NCBI GenBank assembly: GCA_045864775.1
Contig: BTVR01000002.1
Coordinates: 186,001-250,000, forward strand
DNA length: 64,000 nucleotides
From: Macondimonas sp045864775
GTDB taxonomy: Bacteria > Pseudomonadota > Gammaproteobacteria > UBA5335
Reading direction: 5' to 3'
Part shown: in pieces, positions 62,321 to 64,000 of the stretch
Position numbering within the stretch: position 1 is the first letter of the stretch
How the letters are laid out: the number at the start of each line of letters is the position of its first letter
Program-made: the position numbers and the translations under genes
The notes under the pieces: generated by a model
What the model was told of the DNA's origin: nothing
The model's input: the letters and a program-made list of their open reading frames with translations, nothing else
Database searches by the model: none

Positions 62321-63313
62321 TCAGAGGCCGGTCATCTTGAGCGCTGCTTCCGGCAGGCGCTCGCCTTCCACCTTGATCTTGGCAACCTCGGCATTGAGCT
62401 GGGCGATGTCCTGAGGCTTCAGGTCGAGCGTGACCGCGCCGATGTTCTCTTCCAGGCGATTGAGCTTGGTGGTGCCGGGAATCGGCACGACCCAGGGCTT
62501 CTGCGCCAGCAGCCAAGCCAGCGCGACCTGGGCGGGCGTGGCGCCGTTGCGCCCGGCGACGGACTCGACCACCTTGACCAGCGCCATGTTGGCCTTGCGC
62601 GCTTCCACGGAGAAACGTGGCACGTGGTTGCGGAAATCGGTCGGATCGAACGTGGTCTTGTCGGTGATCTTGCCGGTCAGGAAGCCGGCGCCGAGCGGGC
62701 TGAACGGCACGAAGCCGATGCCCAGTTCCTCCAGCAGCGGCAACAGTTCCAGTTCCGGCCCGCGCCAGAACAGCGAGTACTCGCTCTGCACCGCCGTCAG
62801 CGGCTGCACGGCGTGGGCGCGGCGGATGGTCTGCACGCCGGCCTCGGACAGGCCGAAATGCTTGACCTTGCCTGCGGCGATCAGGTCCTTGACCGCGCCG
62901 GCCACGTCCTCGATCGGTACCGCCGGGTCCACGCGGTGCTGGTACAGCAGGTCGATATGGTCGGTGCGCAGGCGCTGCAGCATCTTCTCGACCGCGCGCG
63001 CGATGTGCTCGGGCCGGCTGTCGGTGCCGAGGCCGCGCTCGCCGGCCTCCGGGTCGATGTCGAAGCCGAACTTGGTGGCGATGACCACCTGGCCGCGGAT
63101 CGGCTGCAGCGCCTCGCCGACCAGTTCCTCGTTGGCGAAGGGACCGTAGGCCTCGGCGGTGTCGAACAGGGTGATGCCGCGGTCGTGGGCGGCATGGATG
63201 AGCTTGATCATCTCCTGCTTGTCGGCGGCCGGGCCGTACACGGCGGTCATGCCCATGCAGCCCAGGCCGAGGGCGGAGACTTCCAGGTCGTTTCCGAGTT
63301 TGCGGGTTTTCAT
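62321..63313 (-). CDS. Aldo/keto reductase
   Basis: Encodes 330 aa. A NADPH-dependent TIM-barrel enzyme. GLGCMGMTAVYG, the catalytic Asp-Tyr in LFDTAEAYG (Asp and Tyr), the Lys in IATKFGF and His in LLYQHRVDP form the tetrad; cofactor-binding VPIPGTTKLNRLEEN is at the C-terminus. It is close to the YakC/pyridoxal-reductase type (AKR13-like). The substrate is unknown. It is the only non-metal enzyme in this part of the island, so may be an older passenger; its start lies 97 bp from the merR stop. Confidence 0.92.
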   Translation of the reverse strand: MKTRKLGNDLEVSALGLGCMGMTAVYGPAADKQEMIKLIHAAHDRGITLFDTAEAYGPFANEELVGEALQPIRGQVVIATKFGFDIDPEAGERGLGTDSRPEHIARAVEKMLQRLRTDHIDLLYQHRVDPAVPIEDVAGAVKDLIAAGKVKHFGLSEAGVQTIRRAHAVQPLTAVQSEYSLFWRGPELELLPLLEELGIGFVPFSPLGAGFLTGKITDKTTFDPTDFRNHVPRFSVEARKANMALVKVVESVAGRNGATPAQVALAWLLAQKPWVVPIPGTTKLNRLEENIGAVTLDLKPQDIAQLNAEVAKIKVEGERLPEAALKMTGL

Positions 63314-63410
63314 GCTGTGTGCTCCATTCGTTGTCGATAGTGCCGGCCTGCGTCGAGCGGCCGAATCAGAGGGTCGGCAGGGATTCGTGTAAAAAACGGC
63401 CGAAAGTGAC

Positions 63411-63836
63411 CTAACTGCCTGTCGCAGCTGGCTTTCTTGGCCGCTCCAGAAAATCGAGGGTTGGGCAGTACTCTCCCGCCGGCACTTGGGCGCACCGCGC
63501 TACTTTCTGTTCGAGATCCCTCTCCAGCTGTCGCAGCTCGCGGATTCGTAGACGGACATCGGCGAGCTTTCGCTCGGTCAATTGACGGGTCTGCTCGCAA
63601 GAACGCTCGCCTGTGATCTGTAGCAGGCCAGCGATCTCGTCGAGGCTGAATCCCATCATCTGAGCGCGACGGATGAACTGAAGCCGATTGACATCGTTTT
63701 CGTCGTAACGACGCACGCCTCCTATCGGTCGCTCGGGTTGACGCAGCAGCCTACGGCGCTGGTAGTAGCGCACGGTTTCGACATGCACGTCGGCCGCCGC
63801 CGCCAGCTGGCTGATCGTAAACGTGTTCGGACGCAC
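63411..63836 (-). CDS. merR: Mercury-type MerR regulator
   Basis: Encodes 141 aa from the GTG at 63834-63836, with GGAG eight bases upstream. HTH FTISQLAAAADVHVETVRYYQRRRLL, then the three Hg(II)-binding cysteines: SCEQTRQLTERKL and the pair RCAQVPAGEYCP with nine residues between, as in Tn501 MerR. The promoter that it would act on lies directly before it, facing merT. This makes a mercury specificity likely. Confidence 0.93.
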   Translation of the reverse strand: MRPNTFTISQLAAAADVHVETVRYYQRRRLLRQPERPIGGVRRYDENDVNRLQFIRRAQMMGFSLDEIAGLLQITGERSCEQTRQLTERKLADVRLRIRELRQLERDLEQKVARCAQVPAGEYCPTLDFLERPRKPAATGS

Positions 63837-63839
63837 GGC

Positions 63840-63870
63840 TTGACTCCGTACCTAGGTACAGAGGCTAGTA
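63840..63870 (+). promoter_or_regulatory. mer operator-promoter
   Basis: TTGACT (63840-63845), a 19-bp spacer and CTAGTA (63865-63870; TAGTAT with one more base). The spacer has the dyad CCGTACCTAGGTAC, close to the mer operator of Tn501 and Tn21 (CCGTAC...GTACGG). It lies between merR and merT and should be repressed and activated by MerR. Confidence 0.85.
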
Positions 63871-63877
63871 TGCTCCG

Positions 63878-64000
63878 ATGCAAACAACCCCGGCCAAATC
63901 GTCTGTTCCAGCCATCGTTGGCGCGAGCATCGCCGCCATTGGCGCATCGGTCTGCTGCGTCGTGCCGCTGGCGTTGGTCCTGCTGGGCATCAGTGGCGCC
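63878..64000 (+). CDS. merT: Mercuric transport protein MerT, cut by window end
   Basis: Only the first 41 codons are in the window. The N-terminal helix with AIGASVCCVVPLALVLLGISGA contains the vicinal Cys-Cys pair that takes Hg(II) in the first membrane helix of MerT. It is divergent from merR and 7 bp after the -10 element. The rest of the mer operon lies beyond position 64000. Confidence 0.85.
   Translation, partial: MQTTPAKSSVPAIVGASIAAIGASVCCVVPLALVLLGISGA

Larger units (their letters stand above)
43031..64000 (+). mobile_element. Metal-resistance genomic island at tRNA-Gly, right end outside window
   Basis: Left boundary is taken at the 3' end of the intact tRNA-Gly(CCC), followed by short phased repeats, a P4-type integrase and copper and mercury resistance genes, a classic island layout. 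The content changes abruptly from housekeeping genes to metal cargo. No transposase and no conjugation gene is present in the part seen, and no second copy of the tRNA 3' end was found, so the extent to the right is unproven; the island may end before or beyond the window edge. Confidence 0.6.

Noticed and set aside
42957..64000. Insertion sequences, CRISPR arrays or conjugation genes in the island
   Set aside because: No transposase, no regularly spaced repeats of CRISPR size and no relaxase or type IV secretion gene could be found in the part seen.

Overview
The window is a piece of chromosome from a GC-rich bacterium, most probably a gammaproteobacterium. The main support is the gene order surE-pcm-yqaA-nlpD-rpoS. 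A PrkB-type phosphoribulokinase, the CbpA/CbpM pair, Uup and the YqjD/YqjE genes agree with this. No rRNA is present, so genus and species cannot be given.

Positions 1-43030 read as core chromosome. In order they hold a half-length M16 peptidase, phoH and bcp, dapA with a small lipoprotein, tRNA-Ser(GGA), katG, an acyl-CoA ligase next to an AlkB-type hydroxylase, and amino-acid genes (alaC, hom, thrC plus an unknown). Then come two divergent heat-shock operons (cbpA-cbpM and two Hsp20 genes), the surE-to-rpoS cluster, smr and uup. A Fur-controlled hydroxamate siderophore locus (24254-36307) follows: PLP decarboxylase, N-hydroxylase, MFS exporter, a fused acyltransferase/NIS synthetase like BibC, a membrane acyltransferase, a TonB receptor and a PepSY reductase. 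After it lie a sulfotransferase, a YqjD/YqjE-like envelope set, prkB, trmB, thiG-thiS and tRNA-Gly(CCC).

From tRNA-Gly(CCC) at 42957 to the end of the window the content changes to a metal-resistance island. A P4-type integrase with an unusual C-terminal extension starts 223 bp after the tRNA, behind phased short repeats that look like recombinase arm sites. Two LysR-type genes follow, one lacking its DNA-binding domain. The copper cargo is copD, copC, a DUF411 protein, a DUF305 protein, two unrecognised secreted proteins, copZ, the P-type ATPase copA, cueR, the multicopper oxidase copA/pcoA and copB. An aldo/keto reductase and a mercury-type merR with the start of merT close the window. The right end of the island is not reached.

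The most unusual content is the row at 50591-55187. A Met-rich secreted protein is followed by a chimera with a secreted Met/His-rich half and a cytoplasmic FAD/NAD(P)H/2Fe-2S half. Next come a membrane protein with two His-x13-His helices as in ferric-reductase-type cytochromes, a seven-heme cytochrome c, and a DUF1622 membrane protein. Together they look like a complete route for electrons from cytoplasmic NAD(P)H to the periplasm, tied to copper. I do not recognise this as a described system.

Three copies of a 26-bp box, each followed at the same distance by a -10-like hexamer, precede three copper transcription units and point to a CopR-like regulator encoded elsewhere. CueR-type promoters with 19-bp spacers drive copZ and the copA ATPase divergently.
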